A DNA stretch of 64,000 nucleotides from assembly GCF_013391805.1 (NCBI RefSeq), contig NZ_CP058364.1:1550501-1614500 (forward strand), written 5' to 3'. A program made the translations under genes and the position numbers. This DNA comes from Galbibacter sp. BG1. GTDB lineage: Bacteria; Bacteroidota; Bacteroidia; Flavobacteriales; Flavobacteriaceae. Shown here piece after piece: positions 17,221-26,035 of this stretch; position 1 is the first letter of the stretch, and each line of letters begins with the position of its first letter. The notes beneath the pieces are model-generated. The model was not told the origin of the DNA. It was given only the letters and a program-made list of their open reading frames with translations, and made no database searches.

Positions 17221-19566
17221 TTATAAGTTTACGGTAAGAGATACGTTAAACTGTGTTCCATTTGCCTTGATGTAATTGGAATCTCGTGCAGCCCATTGAG
17301 AGATAAGATTGTAGTAATCTTCATTCAAAAGGTTTTTTATGCCCACCCCTAAACTTGTACTTGGAGTAAGTTGGTAATTGGTGGTTAGATTTAACACATT
17401 AAAGCTGTTTACGGGACCTTGGCCGTAGCTGAAGTCGCCATTTTCGTTATCCTCAAAACGGTCTCGGTTTCCACTATAGGTGTAAGATAGTCTAGTGTCC
17501 AATCGTTTTTTCCATCGGTAGGAAAGATAGGAAACAATTTTTATCGGAGGGATTCTATCCCCGCCCATGTACTGGTTATAATCACCATTATCCTGCGTGT
17601 CCAATTTACCTTCCACATAAGAAAAGGAAGTTCCAAAGTTTAGGTTATCCATTAATGGTGTATCCAATGAAAGCTCAAAGCCGTATACCTTTTCAGGTTG
17701 TCTTGCGATTTCAAAAACCCCGCTTGGCGTTTCTCGGTAAGTAGAACCCAGTTCTGATGTGCTTATAAAATAGGCACCGCTCAATCTGGTTTTTCCAAGC
17801 TGCGAGTTCACTCCTATTTCATAATTATTGGCGATTACCGCTTCAGAGTTAATCTCGCTTACCGTATTTTCTGTGGCAGATCGAAGGGTACGCCCCAAAT
17901 CGGCAATGGAAAAACTTTGTGAGAAACTTACAAAAGGCTTAAACACGCTCCATTTATTGTAACGTAGCCCAAGATTAAATACAGTTGCATTGTAATCCAA
18001 TTTACCACCATCTACAGCAACGCCTCCACCGTTTGGAGTAGTTTCACCTTCATTATAAGTAGTAATTGTGGTGTAATCGGGGACATCAATTCTTATGTTT
18101 TCAAATCGGATTCCAGCCTTAAAAACAAAATCTTTATACAGTGTTTTAAATTGAGCATAGGGCGCCAGGTTCGTCATATCCATATTTGGAACCCATAGCC
18201 TTCCGTCTACCAATTCCTGGGAAGTGTTATCGTTCAATACATCGAAACCATAAAGTACATAACCGTTTACCGCACCAAAGGAATACGGTGTTTTTAAATT
18301 GAAACGCGCCCCTTTTTTTGTGGATAGAATGGACGACTGTCCGCCATCAAACCCTAACGAAGGGTCGTAGAAAAAATCGGAGTAACCATAAACGGTTTTA
18401 AAATCTTGATAATATAAATTTAAACGAAGATCTGTTTTTCCAAAGATTTGCTCGTAATCATATGTAAGTTGTGCATTGTGGTTGTAGCGGTTCCCTTGAT
18501 CTTCCCCTGGGTCTTCCCCCAAGACCCCAATTGTTGGAGTAACGCCATATTCTCCCAGCTCTGCCACGTATTGCGTGTCTTGGTTGCTGCTGAAGTAGTT
18601 ATACATCAATTCTACGGTTTGCTTATCGGTTATTTCGTAGTTAAATTTCCCGAATAAGCTGTATTGACTCGTTTCGCCCAAGCCGTAGAAAGGCGACATT
18701 ATAACGCCATCGGCATCTTTGTAAACGCCAGTTTGTCTAAAGCTTCCACTGGCTACATACCCAAGCTTGTTGACTTTTCCAGAGAAAGTTTGAACAACAT
18801 TTGCACCCACAGTATTGCTTATGTCTACCAAAGAACCTGTACTTCCCACGGTGGTGGAACTTTCAAATGGCTTGGATTCTTCTGTTTTTTTGGTAATGTA
18901 ATTAACAATCCCACCATCTGCACCATTTCCATAGATAGCGGTCGCGCCTTTTATCACTTCAATTCTTTCCAAAGTGCTGGGGTCAATTGTATTAATATCG
19001 CGGCCACCACTTCTTAGCGGAGTCGATTGCGGGATTCCATCAATAAGAATTAGCATATTTCGTCCGCGGAGGGTTTGCCCGGTATTACTTGTTTGGTTGG
19101 TACTAAGGGAAATTCCTGGAACTTCCGTTAAAATATCTGCCACCGAATTGCTGGTTTGCGATAAATTTTCAACTTGTTTTGAAGTAAGCACAGAAACAGA
19201 AGATGGAACCTCGTCTAGAGTTTCACGGGTACGGTTGGAGGTAATTACAATCTCATTCAATTGCTCTAAATACTCTTGTAAAGTAATATTTAAGGTCTCA
19301 ACGTTACCATTTTGTAGGTCAAGATCTTTTTCAATGGATTTATATCCTATGGCGGAAAAAACAATTTCAAATGTACCTTCTTCCTTTAAGTTCAGAAGGT
19401 AGTTTCCTTTTTCGTCGGAAGTAGTTCCAATGGAAGTTCCTTTAATAGATACGCTAACATAAGGAATAGGATCCTGATTTTTATCGGTAATGGTACCTTT
19501 AATAAGTGGCTGCTGGGCTTTTATAATTCCAGTAGCTAAGATCATAAAGACGAGTAGAAGTCGCAT
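17221..19566 (-). CDS. TonB-dependent receptor (siderophore-type)
   Basis: Outer-membrane ligand-gated transporter of 781 residues. Signal peptide MRLLLVFMILATGIIKAQ. Residues about 20-95 form a carboxypeptidase-regulatory-like beta domain (GTITDKNQDPIPYVSVSIKG) typical of Bacteroidota receptors. The plug (SSVSVLTSKQVENLSQT ... GQTLRGRNMLILIDGIPQS ... ERIEVIKGATAIYGNGADGG) is about 115-235, then a beta-barrel ending FNVSLTVNL. With the adjacent PepSY protein this points to ferric siderophore uptake; the ligand cannot be read. Directly upstream (19575-19599) is an AT-rich inverted repeat that might be an operator. Confidence 0.93.
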   Translation of the reverse strand: MRLLLVFMILATGIIKAQQPLIKGTITDKNQDPIPYVSVSIKGTSIGTTSDEKGNYLLNLKEEGTFEIVFSAIGYKSIEKDLDLQNGNVETLNITLQEYLEQLNEIVITSNRTRETLDEVPSSVSVLTSKQVENLSQTSNSVADILTEVPGISLSTNQTSNTGQTLRGRNMLILIDGIPQSTPLRSGGRDINTIDPSTLERIEVIKGATAIYGNGADGGIVNYITKKTEESKPFESSTTVGSTGSLVDISNTVGANVVQTFSGKVNKLGYVASGSFRQTGVYKDADGVIMSPFYGLGETSQYSLFGKFNYEITDKQTVELMYNYFSSNQDTQYVAELGEYGVTPTIGVLGEDPGEDQGNRYNHNAQLTYDYEQIFGKTDLRLNLYYQDFKTVYGYSDFFYDPSLGFDGGQSSILSTKKGARFNLKTPYSFGAVNGYVLYGFDVLNDNTSQELVDGRLWVPNMDMTNLAPYAQFKTLYKDFVFKAGIRFENIRIDVPDYTTITTYNEGETTPNGGGVAVDGGKLDYNATVFNLGLRYNKWSVFKPFVSFSQSFSIADLGRTLRSATENTVSEINSEAVIANNYEIGVNSQLGKTRLSGAYFISTSELGSTYRETPSGVFEIARQPEKVYGFELSLDTPLMDNLNFGTSFSYVEGKLDTQDNGDYNQYMGGDRIPPIKIVSYLSYRWKKRLDTRLSYTYSGNRDRFEDNENGDFSYGQGPVNSFNVLNLTTNYQLTPSTSLGVGIKNLLNEDYYNLISQWAARDSNYIKANGTQFNVSLTVNL

Positions 19567-19574
19567 AAGTTATT

Positions 19575-19599
19575 TTTATTTAGATTTCTTATAAATAAA
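19575..19599. promoter_or_regulatory. AT-rich inverted repeat upstream of the TonB receptor
   Basis: TTTATTTA, nine bases, then TAAATAAA, located 9-33 bases upstream of the receptor start codon. Position suggests a repressor (iron-type) operator, but the sequence is low complexity, so chance is possible. Confidence 0.3.
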
Positions 19600-19799
19600 G
19601 CGCAAAAGTAAATTTTACCCTTAGACTTGCAAAGTCACAGGTGTTAAATTTTAAATATTTTTGAAAAATTCACCTTTTCTTTACATAGCTCTAGGGGAAT
19701 CCACCTCATTTTCAGAAATTTGAAATAGTACACGTCTTTTAGCAAAGAATTTGTATTTTCGTTACTGTTGAAACAAAATAGAATCAAAAAGTTATAAAT

Positions 19800-21353
19800 A
19801 TGACAATTCAAACCAAGAATTCGGCTATAGCTGAAACTTTAGACATATTAGGAATCGAAGAAAGCAACTTAGGGAGTTCAACCGGGAACAATTGGTTTGC
19901 TTCCGGTACGGAGTTAACATCTTACTCACCTGTAGATGGCCAAGAAATAGGAAAGGTTACCCAAACTACCGCTTCTGACTATGAAAAAGTAATGGAAACG
20001 GCCACAGCGGCTTTTAAAGAATGGCGTAAAGTAACCGCGCCCCAAAGAGGAGAAATTGTTAGACAGTTCGGGGAAAAATTGCGTGAATATAAAGAGCCCT
20101 TAGGGAAGTTGGTTTCTTATGAAATGGGGAAATCCTATCAAGAAGGGTTGGGGGAAGTTCAGGAAATGATAGACATTTGCGACTTTGCCGTTGGTCTTTC
20201 CAGACAGTTGCACGGACTTACCATGCATTCTGAAAGGCCAGGGCATAGAATGTATGAGCAATACCACCCATTGGGAGTGGTGGGAATTATCTCTGCATTT
20301 AATTTCCCTGTTGCTGTTTGGTCATGGAATACGGCATTAGCATGGGTTTGTGGAGACGTTTGTGTTTGGAAACCTTCAGAAAAAACCCCTCTAATATCTG
20401 TTGCTTGCCAAAAACTAATTGCCTATGTTTTAAAAGAAAATAATATGCCCGAAGGGATCTCCTGTTTAGTTACTGGAGATTATAAAGTGGGGGAAATGCT
20501 TACGAATGACAAACGCGTGCCCCTTGTCTCTGCTACAGGATCCATAAGAATGGGTAAAATTGTGGCACAGGCAGTAGCGGCGCGTTTAGGAAAATCGCTT
20601 TTGGAGCTTGGCGGTAATAATGCCATAATTGTTACTCCAGATGCAGATATTAAAATGACGGTTATTGGAGCCGTCTTTGGAGCTGTTGGAACATGTGGTC
20701 AACGTTGTACTTCTACGCGTCGACTTATTGTACACGAGGCTATTTACGATCAGGTAAAAAATGCCATTGTAGATGCCTACAAACAACTTCGAATAGGAAA
20801 CCCATTGGATGAAAACAATCATGTAGGGCCTTTAATAGATAAAGATGCTGTGGAAAATTATTTGAATGCCATTGATAAAGTGAAAGAAGAAGGTGGAACT
20901 ATTTTGGTTGAAGGCGGTGTATTGGAAGGTGAAGGTTATGAAAGTGGTTGCTACGTAAAGCCGGCAATTGCAGAAGCTAAAAACGATTATGAAATTGTAC
21001 AGCACGAAACCTTTGCGCCGGTATTGTATCTTATGAAATATAGAGGAGATCTAGAAAATGCAATCGAGCTACAAAATGGGGTCGTACAAGGATTGTCTTC
21101 TGCTATTATGACCAATAATTTAAGGGAGGCAGAACGTTTTTTATCACACCAAGGTTCTGATTGCGGAATTGCCAACGTAAATATTGGTACCAGTGGTGCA
21201 GAGATTGGAGGTGCCTTTGGCGGGGAGAAGGAAACGGGTGGAGGCCGTGAAAGCGGTTCTGATGCTTGGAAGATCTATATGAGACGCCAAACCAACACCA
21301 TAAATTACACTACCGAGCTTCCTTTGGCGCAAGGAATAAAATTCGACCTTTAA
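19800..21353 (+). CDS. Aldehyde dehydrogenase, ALDH7 (antiquitin) type
   Basis: NAD-dependent aldehyde dehydrogenase of 517 residues. It resembles the alpha-aminoadipic semialdehyde / L-piperidine-6-carboxylate dehydrogenase family: SFNFPVAVWSWN-like substrate region (read IISAFNFPVAVWSWN), LELGGNNAIIV with the general-base Glu, catalytic Cys in GTCGQRCTSTRR, and the characteristic tail GGGRESGSDAWK ... LPLAQGIKF. The expected role is oxidation of aminoadipate semialdehyde in lysine catabolism. A role after 3-hydroxyanthranilate dioxygenase is possible by neighbourhood but less likely by motif. Monocistronic, with a strong symmetrical terminator directly after it. Confidence 0.92.
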   Translation: MTIQTKNSAIAETLDILGIEESNLGSSTGNNWFASGTELTSYSPVDGQEIGKVTQTTASDYEKVMETATAAFKEWRKVTAPQRGEIVRQFGEKLREYKEPLGKLVSYEMGKSYQEGLGEVQEMIDICDFAVGLSRQLHGLTMHSERPGHRMYEQYHPLGVVGIISAFNFPVAVWSWNTALAWVCGDVCVWKPSEKTPLISVACQKLIAYVLKENNMPEGISCLVTGDYKVGEMLTNDKRVPLVSATGSIRMGKIVAQAVAARLGKSLLELGGNNAIIVTPDADIKMTVIGAVFGAVGTCGQRCTSTRRLIVHEAIYDQVKNAIVDAYKQLRIGNPLDENNHVGPLIDKDAVENYLNAIDKVKEEGGTILVEGGVLEGEGYESGCYVKPAIAEAKNDYEIVQHETFAPVLYLMKYRGDLENAIELQNGVVQGLSSAIMTNNLREAERFLSHQGSDCGIANVNIGTSGAEIGGAFGGEKETGGGRESGSDAWKIYMRRQTNTINYTTELPLAQGIKFDL

Positions 21354-21372
21354 GTTACAAAATATCAAAAGT

Positions 21373-21409
21373 AAAAAAGTCCTGCTGAACGTTCAGCAGG
21401 ACTTTTTTT
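21373..21409. terminator. Bidirectional Rho-independent terminator
   Basis: AAAAAAGTCCTGCTGAAC followed by its exact reverse complement and a further T. The perfect 36-bp palindrome has A-runs on one side and T-runs on the other, so it works for both converging genes, the aldehyde dehydrogenase and the desaturase. Confidence 0.9.
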
Positions 21410-21429
21410 ATATGGTTGTGGTTCTAAAT

Positions 21430-22419
21430 TTATAAAACTCCGTTGGCTTCCACCCACTTAAAAGTATGTGGATCTTGTGGTACAGCCATACGCTCTGAGA
21501 TTCTCTTTAAACGCTCAGGAAGTTTTACCAAATATTCCCTTGCTTTTTCAGCTTTGTCATTTAATTCCCTTACTTTATCAATTTCCCAATATTGATTCAA
21601 TCGCTCTAAAATATTAATATAGTCGAAGGTGGTGTAAACACCCAATCGCTGTGCTGCATTTGAGAAATTTTCAAAGGCACTACCAATATGGTCTCCAGAT
21701 TCACGTATAAATTGTGCTGGCATTACGATTTTTCTTTTCATCATATCGGCAAAAGCAATCATCATTTCACTCGGGTCGTGTTCAAAAATTGTTTTTACAA
21801 ATTCCCTGTAAGCGAGGTGATGTCTCATTTCATCCCCTGCAATAATATTACACATTTTAGCCAGCATCGGGTTGCCTTTCTTCTTAGCTAATTGTCCCAC
21901 TCGCTTATGCGATATATTGGTTGCCAACTCTTGGAAGGAAGTGTAAACAAAGTTTTTATATGGATCCCTTCCGGTACCGATATCAAATCCATCGGCAATC
22001 ATATGCTGCGTGGTTTTTTCAATTTCCTTCATATTCACCCTTCCGGCCAAATAGAGGTATTTATTTAAAACATCGCCATGACGGTTTTCTTCAGCAGTCC
22101 AATGGCGAACCCATTTAGACCATCCATTACGTTCGTGCTGGTCTACACCTTCTACGTCCATCAACCAAGATTCGTAAGTTGGTAAGGCTTCTTCTGTAAT
22201 GGTATCTCCAACAAGAACCACCCAAAAATCGTAACCTAACTCTTTGGCTTCGCCGCGAATCTTTCTTATTTCTTCATAAAAATTCTCGCTTTGGGAATCG
22301 GGAAGGAAATCGGTAGGCTGCCAAATTTGATCAGCGGGTATAAGATATTCCTCCAGAAAAGAATCGACTCTCTTTTCTATGGTGCGCATTACTTCAAGTC
22401 TAATATTGTGTAGTGACAT
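21430..22419 (-). CDS. Acyl-[ACP] desaturase (soluble di-iron)
   Basis: Ferritin-like di-iron enzyme of 329 residues that introduces a double bond into acyl-ACP, adjusting membrane fluidity. The two metal-binding motifs are EENRHGD (first E-x2-H) and DEMRHHLAY (second E-x2-H); helices between them carry the other glutamates. Length and ends match bacterial/plant stearoyl-ACP desaturases. No electron-donor ferredoxin gene is adjacent. Convergent with the aldehyde dehydrogenase, sharing the terminator at 21373-21409. Confidence 0.93.
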   Translation of the reverse strand: MSLHNIRLEVMRTIEKRVDSFLEEYLIPADQIWQPTDFLPDSQSENFYEEIRKIRGEAKELGYDFWVVLVGDTITEEALPTYESWLMDVEGVDQHERNGWSKWVRHWTAEENRHGDVLNKYLYLAGRVNMKEIEKTTQHMIADGFDIGTGRDPYKNFVYTSFQELATNISHKRVGQLAKKKGNPMLAKMCNIIAGDEMRHHLAYREFVKTIFEHDPSEMMIAFADMMKRKIVMPAQFIRESGDHIGSAFENFSNAAQRLGVYTTFDYINILERLNQYWEIDKVRELNDKAEKAREYLVKLPERLKRISERMAVPQDPHTFKWVEANGVL

Positions 22420-22739
22420 AACATTCTGGTTTTATAACGCTGTAAATATCGTGTTTCTTTGAACTAATTACGAATACTTTGTAGAAATTTTAGTATTTGA
22501 AATATCCCAACGGACAATTATTTCGAAAATAGAATTTTTAAATATAAAAAGCTTTTTTTAAACGGCCCTAATGGGCCAATAGTTGGTAGTATCTTAAAGA
22601 TACGAATAAACTATGATTTTACCTATAATTTTAGCTGAATTCTAAAGACTTGATATAAAGTTTTCTAGCTGGATAGTGTTGAAATTTAAAATTTTTGTTA
22701 AATTTGAAGGTAACACACTGCTAACCAAAGTCCTATTTT
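22420..22739. other. 320-bp divergent intergenic region
   Basis: Lies between the desaturase (minus) and the OmpA-like gene (plus). It holds a GGCCC/GGGCC hairpin near 22563-22577, the palindrome GTATCTT-A-AAGATAC (22589-22603), and a promoter match for the plus strand (22679-22706). No small gene was seen. Confidence 0.6.
22679..22706 (+). promoter_or_regulatory. Flavobacterial promoter for the OmpA-like gene
   Basis: TTG at 22679-22681, 17 bases, then TAAATTTG at 22699-22706, matching the Bacteroidota sigma consensus TTG/TAnnTTTG. The start codon is 33 bases downstream of the -7 element. Confidence 0.65.
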
Positions 22740-23660
22740 ATGAAATCGGTATATCTTGTAGCTATCATAATCACTATTATTATCGGTTCTTTTTTTAATT
22801 GGATTTTATGCTGCGAGCAAACAGAAACCATTACCATTGAAGAGGAATATATAGAATCTGTAAAGGAAGATTATGAAGAGGTCGTCGAGGATAAGAAGAA
22901 CGCTCCAGTAGTTAACCCTTTAATAATTGTGGATAGTACGGGAAGCTTTTCCTATAAATCCAACGATAATTTTAATTTTCACGAGTCAGATTTCATAATC
23001 ATTAGACCTCTAGGCCCAGGGGTTGATAAAGGAGTGATGCAGGTTAAGGAATATCTATCTAGTAATAAAAACGTACAAATTACAGGTTTTTACGAGGCAC
23101 GGGAAGAAAATACTTCCGCTTTTCCAAACTTGGGATATGCACGTGCCAATGCCGTAAAAAACCATTTGGTTGCTAAAGGCATTTCAGCAAAACAAATTAA
23201 CACCTACGGAAAGGAAATGGATCCATTATCTGAATACCGTGATGTTTTGGTCGGACCTGTTTCTTTAGTAATCACTGAAGATGCCGGATTTAAAAATGCC
23301 GAAGAGGTTGTAGGCCGAATTAAAGAACAGCCGATTGTTTTATATTTTGAAACGGGTAAAAGTACTATAAATTTAACGGAAGAACAGCGGGAGCGGTATT
23401 TGGATATTGTGCGTGCTTTGGATAAAGTGGATGATATTTCTGTAGTAATTTATGGACACACCGATAACACAGGAAATGCTGAAAACAATATGATATTAGG
23501 GAAGGATCGCGCGGAGTTTATAAAAGCTTATTTGGTGCGAAATGGCATTTCAGCAGAAAATATAGAAACCGTTTCCAAAGGTCAAAATGAGCCTGTTGCA
23601 AACAACAATACTGCAGAGGGAAGAGCCGAAAATAGAAGAACCGTAATTACCATAAAATAG
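22740..23660 (+). CDS. OmpA-family protein with two OmpA-like repeats
   Basis: A 306-residue envelope protein. One N-terminal membrane segment (VYLVAIIITIIIGSFFNWI, residues 4-22) ends in two cysteines. An acidic stretch follows, then a degenerate OmpA-like repeat (about 100-170, VQITGFYEAREE ... YARANAVKNHLVAKGIS) and a canonical OmpA domain (about 205-306, VVIYGHTDNTGNAENN ... DRAEFIKAYLVRNGIS ... GRAENRRTVITIK). The canonical copy keeps the Asp/Arg residues that bind diaminopimelate of peptidoglycan; the first copy does not. The next gene starts 24 bases after its stop, so they form an operon. Confidence 0.88.
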   Translation: MKSVYLVAIIITIIIGSFFNWILCCEQTETITIEEEYIESVKEDYEEVVEDKKNAPVVNPLIIVDSTGSFSYKSNDNFNFHESDFIIIRPLGPGVDKGVMQVKEYLSSNKNVQITGFYEAREENTSAFPNLGYARANAVKNHLVAKGISAKQINTYGKEMDPLSEYRDVLVGPVSLVITEDAGFKNAEEVVGRIKEQPIVLYFETGKSTINLTEEQRERYLDIVRALDKVDDISVVIYGHTDNTGNAENNMILGKDRAEFIKAYLVRNGISAENIETVSKGQNEPVANNNTAEGRAENRRTVITIK

Positions 23661-23684
23661 AACTAATCAACTAAAATTTTATAT

Positions 23685-24179
23685 ATGAACTGGTGTTTAA
23701 TCATTCCATTAATTGTAGGTGTCGTTTGTGCCGTATTGGGGTATTTGTTAGGGAAACTTTCCGCTGGAGATCATTCTTCAGAAATTGAAGCTTGGCAAAA
23801 AAAATATGATAAATTAGATTCAGATTTGGCCGATTGTAGAGCTAAACTGGCCAGAAAAGATACAGTAACTACTCATTTAATACCTTTTGATGCCGCTATG
23901 GCAAAATCTGCTTTCGGGAAAAAAATCAAACAAGACGATTTAAAAATTGTGGAGGGAATAGGACCGAAAATAGAACTTTTGTTTCATGCAAAGGGTATAA
24001 AAACATGGAAAGAATTATCTGATTGTAGTGTAGAGAAATGCTACGAAGTTCTAAAATCTGGTGGGAAGGCTTTCGATATACACCGTCCCGAAACGTGGCC
24101 AGAACAGGCAAAATTGGCGTACGAAGGAAAGTGGATTAAACTGAAGGCTTGGCAAGATGAATTAAAAGGCGGAAAATAA
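23685..24179 (+). CDS. Membrane-anchored helix-hairpin-helix protein (COG3743-like)
   Basis: A 164-residue protein. The N-terminal membrane segment (CLIIPLIVGVVCAVLGYLLG, residues 3-22) is followed by a short coiled coil (25-58) and a helix-hairpin-helix fold (about 84-120, DDLKIVEGIGPKIELLF, then GIKTWKELSDCSVEKC) like that of predicted flap-endonuclease-like / ribosomal L21-linked proteins. The HHH could bind DNA non-specifically, which is odd for a membrane protein. Forms an operon with the OmpA-like gene, suggesting an envelope role instead. Molecular function unknown. Confidence 0.75.
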   Translation: MNWCLIIPLIVGVVCAVLGYLLGKLSAGDHSSEIEAWQKKYDKLDSDLADCRAKLARKDTVTTHLIPFDAAMAKSAFGKKIKQDDLKIVEGIGPKIELLFHAKGIKTWKELSDCSVEKCYEVLKSGGKAFDIHRPETWPEQAKLAYEGKWIKLKAWQDELKGGK

Positions 24180-24211
24180 CCGACCTAAAGAGCTAACCAA
24201 CTGAAATTTGA

Positions 24212-24250
24212 AATCGCCTTTACACATCTATGGTAAAGGCGATTTTATTT
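24212..24250 (+). terminator. Rho-independent terminator
   Basis: AATCGCCTTTAC, 9-base loop, GTAAAGGCGATT, then TTATTTT. A 12-bp stem ends the OmpA/HHH operon and sits just before the stop of the convergent metallophosphatase. Confidence 0.8.
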
Positions 24251-24255
24251 TGGAG

Positions 24256-24987
24256 TTAGTTTCTTCCTTTTTCGTCGGGATATAATTCATTGGCGTTGTC
24301 GCTTTGCCAGAACTCTTTGGTGTTTATATCCATAATGGTAAGCGGACTCTTATAGGCTGCGCCGGTGTCCATGTTCCAAACGCGGTCGATGTTTACAGGG
24401 GTGGTCTCCCCAACCCGAATGGTCGGCGTATGCCCGATATAGATTTCTTTATAATGCTTTAAACGTTGTGGATAGTTTTCGTCCTGCTCTTTTAAATCTT
24501 TGTCCATCGCCAAAAGCATTTCCCATAAGGAACGGTCCCAATACATCATCTCAGGAAAGTATTCCCTTTCTACGCCATGTAGGTTTGTAAAGCCTGCATG
24601 CACAAAAAGTCGTTTATCACCGTCTAAATGATAATTTTTTAGCGATTCTAAAAATCGCTTATGGATATTTATTTCAGTTTCGTTGAGGTTTTCATAAGCT
24701 TCCACGGTAGCTTTTCCTCCGTGATATAGCCACATTTCGTTATCTGCTTTTTCGGTGAGCCACTCCAAAAACAAGGCGTCGTGGTTCCCTTTAATAAAAA
24801 CACAGTTATTGGTGTCGTTAAGTTCTATAAGCTTACGGATTACTTGGGGGGCTTCACTCCAGCCATCTACATAATCACCTAGAAAAATAAGGGTGTCTTT
24901 TTCGGTAACTTTTGCACGTTCTAAAACTTGCTCTAATGCACGGAAAGCACCGTGTATATCGCCAACTACCAATGTCCTTTTTGTCAT
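24256..24987 (-). CDS. Calcineurin-like metallophosphatase (ApaH/PrpA-like)
   Basis: A 243-residue phosphoesterase of the serine/threonine protein phosphatase/ApaH superfamily. Metal-site motifs occur in order: GDIHG at residues 9-13, GDYVDG at about 37-42, GNHD at about 67-70, then HAG and GHTP toward the C-terminus. It could act on phosphoproteins or dinucleoside polyphosphates; the sequence does not decide. Divergent from the sugar-kinase gene with a short shared upstream region. Confidence 0.88.
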   Translation of the reverse strand: MTKRTLVVGDIHGAFRALEQVLERAKVTEKDTLIFLGDYVDGWSEAPQVIRKLIELNDTNNCVFIKGNHDALFLEWLTEKADNEMWLYHGGKATVEAYENLNETEINIHKRFLESLKNYHLDGDKRLFVHAGFTNLHGVEREYFPEMMYWDRSLWEMLLAMDKDLKEQDENYPQRLKHYKEIYIGHTPTIRVGETTPVNIDRVWNMDTGAAYKSPLTIMDINTKEFWQSDNANELYPDEKGRN

Positions 24988-25040
24988 GAAATCACTTTTT
25001 TTAAAGTATATTTATGTGAAATTACAATATAAGATTGGGA

Positions 25041-25985
25041 ATGAAAAAAGTTTATTGCATTGGAGAATTGTTAATCGATTTTGTTGGGGAGAATCAAGGA
25101 GCTGATTTAAGTAAGGCGAACCAATTTACCAAAAAAGCAGGTGGTGCCCCGGCCAATGTCGCTACTGCCATAGCTAGGCTTAAAGGGAAAAGCGAATTTG
25201 TAGGATGTGTAGGACAGGATGCTTTTGGAGATTTTTTAGTAGAAACCCTTCAAAAAAATAATGTTGGGATTGAAAACTTACAACGATCGGAAGTTTTTAC
25301 TACTCTGGCATTTGTTTCCATAGCAGATAATGGCGAGCGGGATTTTGTATTTAATCGTGGGGCAGATAAGGAACTAATTTACAATAAGTCTTTGGGTGAT
25401 AAGCTGGAAAATGAAATTGTACATTTTGGTGCCGCTACTTGTTTTTTGGGCGGTAGTATAGAAAAGGCTTATGAAAATTATTTAGAAGATGCCATTGCCC
25501 GTAAGGCTTTTATAAGTTTCGATCCCAATTACAGGGCAGACTTATGGAAAGAACGTGATGCTATATTTATTGAAAAGTGTATGCCATTTATTCAAAAAGC
25601 AGACTTTGGGAAGTTTAGTGAAGAAGAGGCGCTTTTAATATCTAAAAAGGATAACCTCCTAGACGCATGTAGATTTTTACATGAGTTGGGAGTAAAAATT
25701 ATTGCAGTTACCTTAGGGAGCAAAGGGACATTTTTAAGCAGTAAAAAGGAAAATGCAATTATTGAAAGTATTTCGGTAGAAGCCATAGATACTACCGGCG
25801 CTGGCGATGCTTTTGTAGGATGTTTTTTGTATTTAGTTTCTAAATTAAACGCTGTCGAAGAAGTTCTTAACGACTTTACAAAGCTTAAGGATATGGTAGT
25901 TATTGCCAATAAAGCAGGCGCCCATACGACTACTAAATTTGGGGCTATAGAGTCCTTACCTTATGCCGAAGACTTGGGATTGTAG
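25041..25985 (+). CDS. PfkB-family carbohydrate kinase (fructokinase-like)
   Basis: Ribokinase-fold ATP-dependent sugar kinase, 314 residues from the ATG at 25041; an in-frame TTG six bases upstream is ignored. PfkB signature 1 is KAGGAPANVATAIARLKG near residue 32. Signature 2, DTTGAGDAFVGCFL, holds the catalytic Asp near 248. Closest in pattern to bacterial fructokinases (fructose to fructose-6-phosphate). No sugar transporter or glycosidase is adjacent, so the substrate is inference. Confidence 0.9.
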   Translation: MKKVYCIGELLIDFVGENQGADLSKANQFTKKAGGAPANVATAIARLKGKSEFVGCVGQDAFGDFLVETLQKNNVGIENLQRSEVFTTLAFVSIADNGERDFVFNRGADKELIYNKSLGDKLENEIVHFGAATCFLGGSIEKAYENYLEDAIARKAFISFDPNYRADLWKERDAIFIEKCMPFIQKADFGKFSEEEALLISKKDNLLDACRFLHELGVKIIAVTLGSKGTFLSSKKENAIIESISVEAIDTTGAGDAFVGCFLYLVSKLNAVEEVLNDFTKLKDMVVIANKAGAHTTTKFGAIESLPYAEDLGL

Positions 25986-26035
25986 CATTTTATTTCTAAG
26001 TTAACCTTTTTTGAAAATAAATGGCTGTACCCAAA

